This document shows positions 1 to 11,425 of a DNA stretch of 64,000 bases, in pieces. The position numbers and the translations under genes were made by a program. The number at the start of each line of letters is the position of its first letter. The stretch's first letter is position 1. The stretch comes from Icerya purchasi (taxonomy: Eukaryota > Arthropoda > Insecta > Hemiptera > Monophlebidae), in assembly GCA_039619475.1 (NCBI GenBank), contig CM077115.1, positions 448,001,292 through 448,065,291 on the forward strand, given 5' to 3'. A model generated the notes under the pieces. That model was not told the origin of the DNA. It was given only the letters and a program-made list of their open reading frames with translations, and made no database searches.

Positions 1-148
1 GACGAGCGCAGAGCGATTAAATTAAAACAATCTCACCAGTCTTATCAGCTATACAAACGATGTCTTTGAAAGTGAAGATGCCGTTATCGCCGAACAATCG
101 TTAACTAATAAGCACGCGAGCGAACAACCGATTTATTACCGCATAGGG
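1..148 (-). mobile_element. 5' end of a second I-group non-LTR element (continues off the left edge)
   Basis: This stretch aligns with the 5' untranslated region of the full-length element next to it (about 6805-6941). Shared blocks include AACAATCTCACC, CGAACAAT and GAACAACCG in the same order, and the orientation is the same (minus strand). It ends exactly where the poly(A) tail of the neighbouring copy begins, so two copies sit head to tail. Only the untranslated leader is inside the window; whether an ORF1 follows beyond the left edge cannot be seen. Confidence 0.75.
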
Positions 149-171
149 TTTTTTTTTTTTTTTTTTTTTTT
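149..171 (-). other. Poly(A) tail of the family A element
   Basis: 23 consecutive T on the plus strand, that is an A tail directly after the 3' end of the element (GGGGGGTTAAAA on the minus strand). It marks the 3' terminus and gives the orientation. Confidence 0.9.
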
Positions 172-236
172 AACCCCCCTTTGGGCATATCAACAAAGGA
201 TCTTCGCCCAGAAACGAAAGGAAGGAGAAGGATCAG

Positions 237-3200
237 TTAAATGTAGATTCGGTCAGCTATTGATAAGATAAAGGAACTGAGGATAGGAACAACTGAGATC
301 GACGGAAACGATAAGATATACGAGGCACAATAAGGAGTAGGGAGTTTGAGTGACAGCAGATTGGAATACAAAGAGGTACGTTCGTTCACAAGGGATGGAC
401 ATTCAAAGAGGATATGGTCAGGATCACAGACGGCTACGTCGTCAGGATGAAGAGGGCAATAAGGGGAAAGAGCGAGATGAAAACGAAAGCGTGAGGAAGG
501 AAGAAGAGTATGATTCAGACGTAAACGGATAATAGGAACAATAACGGAGCGGTGAAGCGAAGGAAAATCGTAAAACCAAGGCCGCGTGGGAAGATTAGGT
601 TGGATGGAAAAATAAAAGGAAGAATGATTAGAAAAGGAGGAAACGTAAAAATCTGACCAAAATCTAACATGAAACTTTTTGCACAATGGGAGTAAATTCG
701 AAACGGGAATTTTAGAGAAAAAAAAGCGGGAGGATACAGCAATCTGAGCCAAAGAATCAGCCATTTCGTTACCCTCTATCCCCATATGACTGGGGACCCA
801 GAGCATTTCAATGCGGATAGCGTGAAGTGAGAAGAGAGTGTGAATGAGAGAGCGAATACGGAGGATGAAAAGGTCAGAGGAGTGAGAGGGGAAATGAGAG
901 GAAATAGCTTTAAGAGCACACATGGAGTCGGAGATAATTAAAAATTTAGAAGAAGAACGATGTGAGGAAATATGGATTATGGCACGTAAAATGGCCGTTA
1001 ACTCGGCCGTAAAGATAGTACAAAAGGAAGGGAGACGAAAAGATTCAGAGAAATTAATGCTCGGAATGATGAAAGAAGCTCCAACTCCATTAGGCCCCTT
1101 CGAACCATCCGTAAAAATAGCAATATGGAAAGGAAAACGGGATTCGATATAACTATGGAATTCCTGTATAACTGTTGGATAGGAAAGGGATTTGGAGGAA
1201 AAAGGAAAGTAGAATACATTGGGAGGATTGGAGAGATCTGCAAAATTGAAAGAAAAGTAAGGGAGATTGTTATAAGAAATTGTGCAGGATAAAAAGGAAT
1301 TTAGCCGCAAAGCAATGTGGGCTAGAATAGGAATTTTCTTGGGAGTAAAACGCCAGTTTTGCAGAATAGAAAGATATGAAGGAATAAGTTTGGAGGATGA
1401 TAACGGTAAGCGTTTACACAAGAAACGATAACCTAAATAGGATCTGCGAATGAAAAGGGGAGGCGAGTTAGACTCAGCGAGAACTGCTGGTACTCGAAAA
1501 GATCTAAGAACACCAAGGCAAAGACGAATACAAGAATTTTGAATTATATCCAGCTTGGAAAGAAGTGATTTTGAGGCAGAGCCATAGATAAAGGAACAGT
1601 AGTCAAATTTGGAACGGATAATCGAATTGTACAAGGAAATAAGGAGAAAAGGATCGCCTCCCCATTTTGTTGGGGAAAGAGCTTTCAGTAAGTTTAGTCT
1701 TTTAAGGGCAGAAGAGGAAAGGAAATTAATTTGTTCATAAAAGGACAGACGACTGTTGAGGAATACACCGAGATAGCAGAAGCATTCCCTACGAGGGATA
1801 AGATTGGAGTTTAAGGATACAGAGACTAAAGCGGGATTAAAAGGACGAAGAGAAAAGACAATACAAGAGGATTTTAAAGGGGAAATAGAAAGGTTCAAAG
1901 AGGAAAGAGATTGTTCCAAAGTAGCTAGAGACGAATTAACACTTTCGTTAGCATCTACGATATCACGGGATGAGGAAAAGAGAAGAATGTCATCGGCAAA
2001 AAATAAGGAAGAGGAGTTCATAGAAAGAGAAGCAACAGAAATAGTATAAATATTAAAAAGAGTAGGACTAAGGCAGGATCCTTATGGAAGACCACGTGAA
2101 ACAACTCTTGTAACCTCGAACGAAGAAGAAGACAGGAGAATAGTACGATTTAACATCAAGTTAACAAATGCGTCGGGATGTTAATTGCTATTATTCTATC
2201 TCGAAGAGTAGGGAGATGGACATTATCAAAAGCACTGGAAACATCGATAAAAGTAGCTAAAGTGTACTGTTTATCGATGAAAGATTTATAGATATAGGAA
2301 ACAAACAGACTGACGCAGTCAGCAGGACCTAAGCCTGGACGGAAACCAAACATATTAGAAGGAAAAACATTATTGTGTTCGAGCCACCAGACCAGGCGCT
2401 TGTTAAGCATGCCCTCAAACAGTTTTCTGAGACACGATGCTAGGGAGATCGGACGAAGAGAGGAGTTTTTCTTAGGGATAGGAATGATAATAAAGGTGTT
2501 CCAGGCAGGAGGTGTGACTCCTCTGGACAAAAAGGAGTTGAATATACAAAGAAGGGTTCGGAGAGCAAGATCGGATAACTTTTTTAGGACAAAGAAGGGA
2601 ATATCATCACGACCTGGAGTGGGGCTGGAAGATTTTTTGAGAATGGATTTTAATTCATTAATATTAAACGCAGAAGAAAGAGAATGAGAATTAGGGTTTT
2701 CCATAACAGGAAACGGGCAGGATTCATCAACGTTAGGAACATAAGCAGGAGCAACAGCATCAAGAAAAGGAGACAAACTGTCGGAGGAAATAGTATGGAT
2801 AGAAGGACGTTCAGAAGAAGGGAATTTGAAAGCTCTGGCCATTTTCCAGATATGCTTGAGAGGAGTAGTTCTCGAAAAATATGAACAGAAATTTTTCCAA
2901 GAGGATTTCTTAGACGATTTTAGAATAAACCTAGCCCTTGCATTGGCCCTTTTGTGGGCAAGAAAGTTTTCGCGTGTAGGATTTGATCGGAAAATTCTAA
3001 ATGTAGCGCGACTATGATCGAAAGCGGCATTGCATTCTTCGTTCCACCAGAGGGACGATGCTGATCCACGATGGCCTGACGATGACGGTTTACGGGAAGG
3101 AGAAGACAGCGATAGAGCATTTGTAATCGAATTTAGGAATAGATGGTAATGGAGTACAGGATCAGAGCCATCTAGAAGTTTAGGAAGCATAGAATCAACT

Positions 3201-3958
3201 AAGGAGTGGAACAGAGCCCAATTAGTTTTCTATAGGTTCCATCGAAGGTAATTGAGAGGTTTAAAGCAAGGAGAAGAAGGAGGATTCTGGGGAGTAATTA
3301 GAATAGGAATATGATCACTACCATAGGAGCCCATGAAAGTTGACCAATTGTAATCAAAACCAATAGAAGGAGATGAGAAAGTTAAATCGAGAGTACTATA
3401 ACTAGATGCGCTCTTGTAATAGGTAGGAGAGAGATCATTAAGAAGGACTAAATCATTAGAAAGAACAAGATTTTCAAGAGCAGTACCGTTGTTGTTATGG
3501 TTTGAGCAGCCCCATGAGGGCGACCGAGCATTCCAGTCACCCCCAATGATGAACGGATGCGGGATAGACCTGAGGAAAGAAACGAGAGGGAAGTGACGAA
3601 GGTCGCAACTAGGGGGAACATAAATAGAAATAATATTAAGCGGACGAGCTGCATTGGAAGGAATGGAAATGTGTACAATATTAGGCTGATTAGGACTAGA
3701 AGGGGAATTAAAGGAAACATCAATAGATTTAAATAGAATGCCGTTCCTAATAAGAATAGCAGATCCACCATAACCATCGTCACGATCGCATCTGATTATC
3801 TTATACCCACGAAAATTAATATTCATATCCGACCGTAGCCACGTTTCCGAAATGAGAGCAACGTTAACACTACGAATGTCTAACAGACCCTCTAATGCGT
3901 TTTTGTTGGCTCTAAGGCTGCGACAGTTCCACTGTAAAATATTAAAAGTACCCGGCAT
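237..3958 (-). pseudogene. ORF2 of the I-group element (endonuclease, reverse transcriptase, RNase H), inactivated
   Basis: ORF2 enzymes nick target DNA and copy the element RNA at the nick (target-primed reverse transcription). The endonuclease is at 3958-3230 with WNCRSLRANK, the catalytic Glu in SETWL, GDWNA and SDH. Reverse transcriptase follows: SPTPGRDDIP, the motif A aspartate in FIDVSSAFDN, and the catalytic FADDILLF at about 1990. RNase H is at about 1150-700: FTDGSKGPNGVGASF, TAEL, ISDSM and WVPSHMGIEGNEMADSLA, giving the D-E-D-D set. A Cys/His tail (CPLHP, CDPDHILFECP) ends the protein. Breaks: an in-frame TAG after RWNL near 3230 (a relative at 8300-11425 has Ser there), a frameshift near 2150, and a stop at the Gln of the LPQG motif near 2085. 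Confidence 0.9.
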
Positions 3959-4985
3959 AGTAAATTATAAAAGGAAAAGACTTGAGTAGGGAAAGGAAAA
4001 AAGAAATAAATAAAAAACAAAAAGATAGAGGGGGAGGAAAAGGAAGAGAGACGTAAAGAGTGCCAGAAGAAAATCAGCAAGGTAGAGTAGAAAAAAAAAT
4101 AATAATTACAATATAAAAAAGAAAGACAGAAGGAAAGAAACTTTAATGGGTGGAGGAAAATTGGGGCTAGCAAGATGGGAGGAAAGTTAATAAGAAAAGG
4201 GAAGGAACAAATAAAAACAATTAAACAAAAATAGACTGTTGATGAAAAAAGGACGGCGATGGATGCTAGACTGGAATAAATAAAAGAGAAAATGAAAAGT
4301 AAGGAACAGGATTTTAGAGGCAACGGACAAAATGATTCGGAGCCCATTGCAGCTAAGTTGCATAACAGAGCGAAATTCGTAGTCGCTATGATTCTCGATA
4401 ATTGTATCAACTTTTCGAGAATATAATGTAAATTACAATAGCGTAAAACAGTGTCAAAGTGCTGCGGTCTCAAAAATATTAAGACAAGAGTACAATGCAG
4501 AACGACACAAATAAAACCAATATATCTGAGCCCGGCAGTGATTTTAGTCACAGCAGCGTCAGTACATTGAAATGTGAAAAAATAAATTACTACATGTCTG
4601 CCTCTGGGCATTACACCCAAGTATCTTAAAATCCGGCAAAAGACAAGAGTACAATGCATCATGATACGAATAAAACCAATATATCTGAGCCCGGCAGTGA
4701 TTTTAGTCACAGCAGCGTCAGTACATTGAAATGTGAAAAAAGCAACTGCTGCTTGTCCGCCTCTGGGCAATACATTCAGGAGTCTTAAAATCTGGAAAAG
4801 GAGGAAATTAATATGAAAGGAAAAATTGATAGTAATAATAATAGTGATCTTAAAAAGAGAATAGGGAGAAAACAGAAAATGGAAAGAAATAAAGACAGAA
4901 AAAGCAGAGAAAAAACGAAATGGGAAAGAAAAGGCTAGCCCCGGTTGCATTCACTTTCACTTTATAACAAAAGTGAGAAGAAAGA
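3959..4985 (-). other. ORF1-ORF2 spacer of the I-group element with a long hydrophobic open frame
   Basis: The spacer between ORF1 and ORF2 is about 1 kb. A minus-strand frame stays open from 4950 to 3892, crossing most of the spacer and the start of ORF2 in another frame. Its translation is very hydrophobic, Phe/Leu/Ile-rich, and contains two near-identical copies of a Thr-Asp-Ala-Ala-Val block (TFQCTDAAVTKITAG) encoded by the tandem repeat at 4482-4799. No known domain is recognised. It may be an accidental frame over pyrimidine-rich DNA, or an extra ORF. Confidence 0.4.
4482..4799. repeat. Two-copy 159-bp tandem repeat in the ORF1-ORF2 spacer
   Basis: Two adjacent units (4482-4640 and 4641-4799) begin with AGACAAGAGTACAATGCA and share a nearly identical core (AATATATCTGAGCCCGGCAG, GATTTTAGTCACAGCAGCG). 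The unit is 159 bp, 53 codons, so the duplication preserves the open frame. Such repeats in LINEs can be promoter or translation-control units, but that is inference. Confidence 0.85.
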
Positions 4986-6632
4986 CTAATTAAGGTGAAT
5001 GTAGTTAGATAAAAAGAGAGGTAGGGAGTCAACAAGGGAAGGAGAAGAATCAATGTTATTGGACGCAAGAAGATCTAAAATCGCTTCAGCTATAAAATTT
5101 GCTGTAGGAAGAACAGTAGATGAAGGAACTTTGGAAGTAGAAGCGGAACTAGAACTGGAAGCGTCATGAACTAAGGAATTACTATTAATGGAGGTGGAAT
5201 TACTAGTAGAAGAAGAACTATTAAAAGCCCAACCATTAGAGGGCGACGGAAGGCGGTTAGAAGGAAGGGCAGGAAACTGTGGGGAAGGTTTAGTATAAGA
5301 TTTAAAATTAGGACGTTTATGAAAAGTTGGGGATTTGGGCCGCGGAATAGATTTAGGAACTGTATGAGAGAACTTAGAAGATACATTAGGACAGGAAGCA
5401 AGCAACGAAGCACGGTCGGCATATGAGAAAGCCTGGGAAACTAAATTACTATTTTTAAAATTAGAAGCCTCATGGAAAGAGATGTTTTCGAATGCCATAA
5501 TGCGCTTAATTTCCTTTTGTTTCACCCATTCCGGGCACGTACGATTATAAGCACAATGAGAGCCTTTACAATTCCGGCAAAGAGGGGGCTCTTGAAGATT
5601 ACTGCAGTCTGATAAAGGATATTTGGAGGCACAGTGAGGGCATATATTCGAAGAGCTACGACAGTGTTTGGAAATATGCCCAAAAAGGAAACATTTCGAA
5701 CACTGTGTAGGTAGTCGTACGCTAGGCGAAACAGGAAAACGGAGTCTGTAAATGGAAACAAAATCTGGAAGAACGGATTTGTGGAATTTAATTTCTACGG
5801 ATCTAGTCGGAATTTTAGTACCCTCGGAGGAACGATAGATACGACGAATGGACGCTATGGGAATAGACGATTCAATCCCCTCCGTAATATCGTCTTCAGA
5901 AAACGAAGGATGAACCCCTGAAATAATTCCCATTCTGAATAAGGCGCTATTGGGAATGTAAGCTTTAATATTTTTACTGAGAAAGAAGTCAGAATTAGAT
6001 AAAAAGGAATTTGCAGTGGAAGCAGAAGGGAAAGTGACTGAAATGCGGTCCTTTCCTTGAGGAGAAACACTAAGAAATGACGAAGAAACAGAATTTAATA
6101 ATCTTGCAAGAGCCAAAGGGTGATTATTGCCTATGTTCTTATCGTCATCTAAACTTTCGACAAAAACAATGAAAGGTCCCGGATGATCATTTACGAAACA
6201 AGTATTGGAAACGGCGGTAATGCAACTATTATTACTAGCACTATTATTATTATTATTATTATTATTATTATCACTATTGTTAATGTTACTATTATTGTTG
6301 TTGTTGTCGTTATTGTTGCTATTAATGTTATTACTATTATTATTAATAATGTTGTTAGTAGATGAATTATTTGAATTGATCTTAGTGTTATTATTAACAA
6401 TGTTGTGGCTGAGATGATCGACAACATGGGAAACAGGGGATGTACTAGGTTCAACCTCAGAGAGTTTAATCTCTTTCGGTAGAACAGAGGAAATGGGCGA
6501 AAGAGGATCAACAGATTTACGTTTTGAATTACTGTCCACGTCCATATTAATAGACAAATTGGTCGGCGGTTTAATAGCTTTAGCAGGACTTGGGGTGGAG
6601 GCCGCAGAGCGGCCCCCCTTGGCTGCGCTCAT
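4986..6632 (-). CDS. ORF1 of the I-group element: gag-like nucleic-acid-binding protein with zinc knuckles
   Basis: An intact 548-codon frame. In known I-type elements ORF1 coats the element RNA in the cytoplasm and helps deliver it to the target. Residues about 75-135 are rich in Asn and Ser, encoded by an AAT/TAT-type simple repeat. Residues about 180-300 look like the region that precedes zinc knuckles in LINE ORF1 proteins. At about 307-370 there are three Cys/His clusters, the first a clear CX2CX4HX4C (CSKCFLFGHISKHC), the third CRNCKGSHCAYNRTC. The C-terminal part is Ser/Pro-rich. The ATG used is the first in frame after the leader. It is the only intact ORF of the element, and is separated from ORF2 by about 1 kb, longer than usual for such elements. 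Confidence 0.8.
   Translation of the reverse strand: MSAAKGGRSAASTPSPAKAIKPPTNLSINMDVDSNSKRKSVDPLSPISSVLPKEIKLSEVEPSTSPVSHVVDHLSHNIVNNNTKINSNNSSTNNIINNNSNNINSNNNDNNNNNSNINNSDNNNNNNNNNSASNNSCITAVSNTCFVNDHPGPFIVFVESLDDDKNIGNNHPLALARLLNSVSSSFLSVSPQGKDRISVTFPSASTANSFLSNSDFFLSKNIKAYIPNSALFRMGIISGVHPSFSEDDITEGIESSIPIASIRRIYRSSEGTKIPTRSVEIKFHKSVLPDFVSIYRLRFPVSPSVRLPTQCSKCFLFGHISKHCRSSSNICPHCASKYPLSDCSNLQEPPLCRNCKGSHCAYNRTCPEWVKQKEIKRIMAFENISFHEASNFKNSNLVSQAFSYADRASLLASCPNVSSKFSHTVPKSIPRPKSPTFHKRPNFKSYTKPSPQFPALPSNRLPSPSNGWAFNSSSSTSNSTSINSNSLVHDASSSSSASTSKVPSSTVLPTANFIAEAILDLLASNNIDSSPSLVDSLPLFLSNYIHLN
6233..6350. repeat. Imperfect ATT/GTT trinucleotide repeat inside ORF1
   Basis: A run of ATT, ACT, GTT and TTA triplets. 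It codes for the Asn/Ser stretch of ORF1 on the minus strand, so it is a microsatellite grown inside a coding region without breaking the frame. Confidence 0.85.
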
Positions 6633-6941
6633 CTAACCAACTAAAAAGTAAATAAATAAAAATTAGAAACAAAAATGACGAAAAATTAAATCGTCAAGAA
6701 GACGAAGACGAAATAAATGAAATAAAAACAACGCTACAAGTTAACTTAAATTAGCGAAGCGACAAAGTTAATTTACAGCACAGATAAGAGAAATACACTA
6801 GAATAGTTAAATCGGAACAATCTCACCGGTTTTATCCGTTACGATGATATCGAACAATGCCGAAGAAATCGAAGACGACGTTACCGGAGAACAATTGTTA
6901 TCTAATAAACAACGCGAATGAACAACCGCTTATCACATGCC

Positions 6942-8299
6942 AAAAAGGATATTTTTATAGGTGATGCAGTTAAATTAAACACACTAACAAAACAATTATT
7001 TAATTTTTATTTTATACCCGACGCGTTTCGAAGACAAAGCTCCATGATCACAGGAGTAAATGTCGGCAAGCTAAAGAGAACTGTCTAAATTATTACTGTA
7101 TCCGGTCGGTTTAAATGCCTCTGGGCGTCCAAAATACTTAATAGTTTCCCCGTCAATATCCTGATCTAGAGCCCCTTTCTTTCAAAAACTCTAAATAATT
7201 TACAAATTAGATATGTACTTATCATCCTGCAGTTCGCCACAAGCACACTGAACGTTTTCTGTCAAACCCCATTTTACTAAGTTATGCCTCGTTCTAGATG
7301 TACCGTTATGTAATCTGTTTAGTGTTCTCTATAGCATATAGTTGAGGCAGACGCCTTTTAGAAGAGATTCTTTTGGTTTTTCTTTTGTGCGTGTACTTCA
7401 CCTCCAAAGCCTTTCTGTGTGATCTTCATTTTCGAGGTCCTTCACTGGACCTAGAAAGCTACGGCGAGATTTTAGACGGTTTTCAGCTAGCTCTCTTCGT
7501 ATTCATACAGGGCATGGCGACTGTCATGGGCAGATTTCCATTTTCCTTTTTTTCTGCTACTGTTCTCCTGACATCAGGTGGTGCTGTGCCACTTAGTTTG
7601 TATAGTCCCCCAACCGGTGTTGATTTAGGCAGCCGGTGATTATTCTGCGTACTTTGTTAATCCACCTTTTTTGCATGAACAGATCGACTCCAAACTGGGC
7701 ACGCATATTCTCCAACAGAGTAGCAAAGTGCAAGGGATGGCGTTCTTAATATATTCGGTTTGGCTTCCAGTTACAATTTACTAGTTTTCGAATAATATTT
7801 GTTCTTGAAATAATTTTTGCGTTTGTGGTCTTCCAATGACGTTTAAAAGTAAGAGGCCTGTGAAATATAACACCCAGATACCTAGGGTAGTCAGTGTGGC
7901 TCAGATTAGTTCCGTTCCATTCAAGTTGTAATTGGCGGGGTTTTCATTTCGATTTCTGAGATGAAAGGCGGTAGTTTCGGTCTTAGCTGGATTTGGCTTC
8001 AGCTGATTAGCGAAGTAGTAAGAGTTCATGCTTCTGATTGCTTTGTTTTATCTGTTTTCGACTTCTTCAAAGGTCTCAAATTGAGCCGCTACTGCGTGAT
8101 CATTTTCATATATATGAAGTGTTTGGGGTCCTTTCCAATTAACTGGTCGTTGGTATAAATATTAAATAGGGCTGGAACTAAAACGCTTCCTTGAGGTAGT
8201 CTTCTCCATACGCTGTTCTTCCTATTTAACGACACATAGACTTTCAGCAGCATTGAAATTATCTGAGTAAACTTAAAGTTATTTGAAGTATCACAGACC
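6942..8299 (-). pseudogene. Jockey/CR1-like LINE relic, 3' half (reverse transcriptase C-terminal part)
   Basis: Minus-strand translation in shifting frames shows LPQGSVLVPALFNIYTND near 8190, LKPNPAKTETTAFHLRNR near 7960 and a LGI block near 7870, ending with a WGLTENVQCACGELQD-like segment near 7270. These match the palm, thumb and C-terminal tail of Jockey/CR1-type reverse transcriptases. No RNase H domain is seen, unlike the I-group copies around it. Many stops and frameshifts show it is old. It is interrupted at 8300 by the I-group copy and resumes at about 11426. 6942-7150 is probably its 3' untranslated region. Confidence 0.75.
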
Positions 8300-11200
8300 T
8301 TTTTTTTTTTTTTTTTTTTTAATTGGGCTCGTCAACCGAGGACCTTCACCCAGAAACAATTAAGGGAAAACGAAAGTTATACAGTGACGCGATCAGCTAT
8401 CGCTAATAAGAAGGAAACAATGGAGGGGATAATAAGTGTAGAAGGAAAAGACAGGATATAACGAGCACAAAAAGGAGCAGGAAGCCCTAGCCCAAGCAAG
8501 TGGGAATATAGAGCCGAGCGCTCCACCGAAAGAGCAGAGCACTCAAAGAACACGTGATCGGTGTCACAAACAACCGCATCATTTGAATGGAGAGGACAAC
8601 ATGGGGAAGAGGTCAACGAGAGGCGAAAGCGTGAGGAAGGTAGCAAGGAATGGTTTAAGCGCAAACGCACAATGGAGACAACAACAGAGCGAGGAAGTGA
8701 AGGAAACAGAAGGAACCAAGGATTTGAAGGAAGATTAGGCTGAACGGACAGATAAAAGGAGCGACAATTAGAAAAGGAGGAAGGGTACATATTCGACCAA
8801 AATCTGAGATGGAAATATTTACACAAAGGTAAGCGATTAGAGGATGGGATTTTTTTGAAGAAGAATGTAGAAGAAGAAGCAGCAACCCGAGCCAAAGAAT
8901 CAGCCATCTCATTACTTGAGATGCCAGAATGACCAGGAACCCACAGCAAGTCAACATGGATCCCATGGAGAGAAGAGAGAGTCCAAATGAGAGAACGTAT
9001 GCGGAGAATAGAAAAATCACAGGAATGATTAGGAAGAGGAGAAGAGATGGCTTGAAGAGCACTCATGGAGTCGGATATGATCAGAAACTGGGAAGAAAGA
9101 CGATTGGAGGAGATAAAAATAATGGAACGTAAAATAGCCATTAGCTCGGCTGTAAATATGGAACAGAAAGAAGGAAGGCAGAAGGATTCAGAGAAGTTAT
9201 AGTCTGGAAGAATAAAAGAAACACCAACCCCATCAGGCCCCTTAGAACCATCAGTGAAAATGGTAACGTGAGAAGGGAAAAGAGAATTGACAATACTGTG
9301 GAATTCCTGTTTAATTACAGCTGGAGGGAGAGATTTTGCAAGTGTAGGCGAAATAAATACTCTGGGAGGATGGCAGAGATCGCTGAAGTTAAAGGAGAAA
9401 TAAGGCAGACTATTAAAGGAAATAGTATACGGCCAAAATGAACTAAGACGGAGAGAAATAAGGGACAGGATAGGAATTTTCCTAGGCACAAAGCGCCAAT
9501 TCCGAGAAATTGAAAGGTAGGAAAAATTGAGAAAAGAAGATGAGAGAGAAAGACGTTTAGCAAGGAAGCGATAGCCCAAATAAGATCTGCGAATAGACAG
9601 GGGAGGAACATTCGATTCAGCAAGCAGTGCTGGAATAGGAGAGGATTTAAGAGCACCGAGACAGAGTCTAAGACAAGAATTTTGGATCACATCAAGTTTA
9701 GAGAGACGGTATTTGGAAGCGCAGGCATAAATGAACGAACAGTAATCAAGCTTGGAGCGGACGATGGATTTATATAGAAGAATAAGAATGAAAGGGTCAC
9801 CACCCCATTTAGTCGGAGACAGGGCCTTCAGCAGGTTCAACCGTTTAGTAGAGGAGGAGGAAAGATATTTAATATGTTCGGAAAAAGTCAGACGACTATC
9901 GAGAAAGATACCGAGATAACGAAAGCAATTAACACGAGCAATAGCTGTGCTATTTAAGGATAAATTAACAGATGCAGGGCTATAAGGGCGAAGGGTAAAT
10001 ACAACGCAGGAGAACTTAGAAGGAGAAATCGAAAGGTTAATTGAGGCAAGAGCACTTTCAAAGAAATTGAGGGACGATTTGAGAGCATCATTAGCTGCGT
10101 CAATATCGTGGGAAGAGGAAAAAAGCAAAATATCATCGGCAAAGAATAAAGAGTGGGAATTTAAAGGAAGGGAAGCGATACTAGCAGTATAAATGTTAAA
10201 AAGAGTAGGACTGAGGGAGGAAGCTTGAGGAAGACCGCAGAAAACCTTTCTAGAAGTGTCAAATAATGGAGGATAGAGGTGGATAGAACGATTGGACATG
10301 AACTTAATAACAAGGGAAGTGAAATTGTTGTCATTTTATCTCTTAAAGTTGGGAGATGAACATTGTCGAAAGCACAGGAAACATCGATGAAGGAAGCCAG
10401 AGTATAATGTTTTTAGATAAAGGACTTATATAAATGAGACACAAAAAGACTGATACAATCAGGAGGGCCGATACCAGGCCGAAAGCCGAACATATTGTTA
10501 GGAAGCACATTATGGTGTTCCAACAACCAGACAAGACGCTTGTTTAGCATACCCTCAAACAATTTTCTGATGCAGGATGCCAAGGAGATGGGGCGTAAGG
10601 AAGAACTTTTCTTAGGAATAGGGACAATAATGAAAGAATTCCAAGAGGGGGGGATTGAACCCCTGGAAAGGAAAGAATTGAAAAGACTGAGAAGAAAGTT
10701 AAGGGATAGTTCAGACAGATTTTTAAGAGCAAGATAAGGTATGCCATCAAGGCCTGGAGTAAGGCTGGAAGATTTGGATAAAACAGATAATAATTCATTA
10801 AGATTGAAAGCCGAAGTGAGGAAGTGAGAAGGAGGGGACGAGATTTGCGGAGAGGTGTTGGAATACAGTTCGTCAAAGGAAGGAACGTAGGCAGGAGCAC
10901 AGAATCAATGAAGGATATTAGGCTATCCTCAGATACATTAGAAAGAGAAGGACGTTCAGAGGATGGAGATTTAAAAGCTCTAGCCAACCTCCAAATATGT
11001 GAGAGAGAGGTATTTCCAGAAAAGGAAAAACAGAATTTTTTCCAAGAGGCCTTTTTCACGGCTTTAAGAATAAACCTAGCCCTGGCGTTGGCTTGTTTAT
11101 GAGCCAGAAAGTTTTGGGTTGTAGGATTAGAGCGATAGGATCTGAAGGTCGAACGACAATGGTTAAATGCAGCGTTACACTCCTCATTCCACCAAAGAGA

Positions 11201-11425
11201 TGAGGCCGCACAACGATGAGTGGATGCAGGAGAACGACGAGGGGGGGAGATAGAGAAAGAGCAGACCTGATAGAATGGGAAAAGAAATTATAGAGAGAAA
11301 TGGGATCACAATTAATCTGTGGATCAGGAAGTGATGAATCAACAGAAGAGCGGAAAAGAGTCCAATTAGTTTTGCTGAGATTCCATCGAGGAGAATGGGG
11401 ATGCCTAGGATAAGTTGGAGAAGGA
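8300..11425 (-). mobile_element. 5'-truncated I-group retrotransposon (family B) nested in an older LINE
   Basis: It starts with a 21-base A tail (T run 8300-8320) followed by the family 3' end (GGGTGAAGGTCC...GAGCCCAA on the minus strand). The 5' end is truncated at the start of the reverse transcriptase region, shortly upstream of the RWNLSKTNW block. It interrupts the Jockey/CR1-like LINE: host sequence on the two sides joins in frame (LIKF before, VCDTSNNF after). No clear target duplication was found. Protein similarity to family A is high but clearly not identical, so it is a distinct subfamily. Confidence 0.85.
8377..11420 (-). pseudogene. ORF2 fragment of I-group family B: reverse transcriptase and RNase H
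   Basis: The longest open part (10299-8377, 640 codons) holds the end of the palm domain (LPQASSLSPTLFN, FADDILLFSSS), thumb, and RNase H with FTDGSKGPDGVGVSF, TAEL, ISDSMSAL and WVPGHSGISSNEMADSLA, then a Cys/His tail (CPLHSND, CDTDHVFFEC). Upstream (10300-11420) the N-terminal reverse transcriptase is split over frames by small indels. The endonuclease domain and ORF1 are absent through 5' truncation. The LPQG motif reads LPQA, an atypical change at a usually conserved glycine. Confidence 0.88.

Larger units (their letters stand above)
149..6941 (-). mobile_element. Near full-length I-group non-LTR retrotransposon (family A)
   Basis: On the minus strand this reads: 5' leader (6941-6633), ORF1 with zinc knuckles (6632-4986), spacer (4985-3959), ORF2 with APE-type endonuclease, reverse transcriptase and RNase H (3958-237), short 3' untranslated region, and a 23-base A tail seen as T at 149-171. 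EN-RT-RNase H order with a CCHC ORF1 is the layout of the I superfamily (I, Nimb, Loa, R1-like clades); the exact clade cannot be settled by eye. ORF1 is open but ORF2 has nonsense and frameshift breaks, so this copy should not move on its own. A 5'-truncated relative of the same family lies at 59991-61443. Confidence 0.88.

Noticed and set aside
6183..6417. Leu/Ile/Val-rich small frames on the plus strand
   Set aside because: They are antisense readings of the trinucleotide repeat inside ORF1.
7373..7639. Plus-strand 88-codon frame
   Set aside because: Antisense shadow of the Jockey/CR1-like LINE relic.
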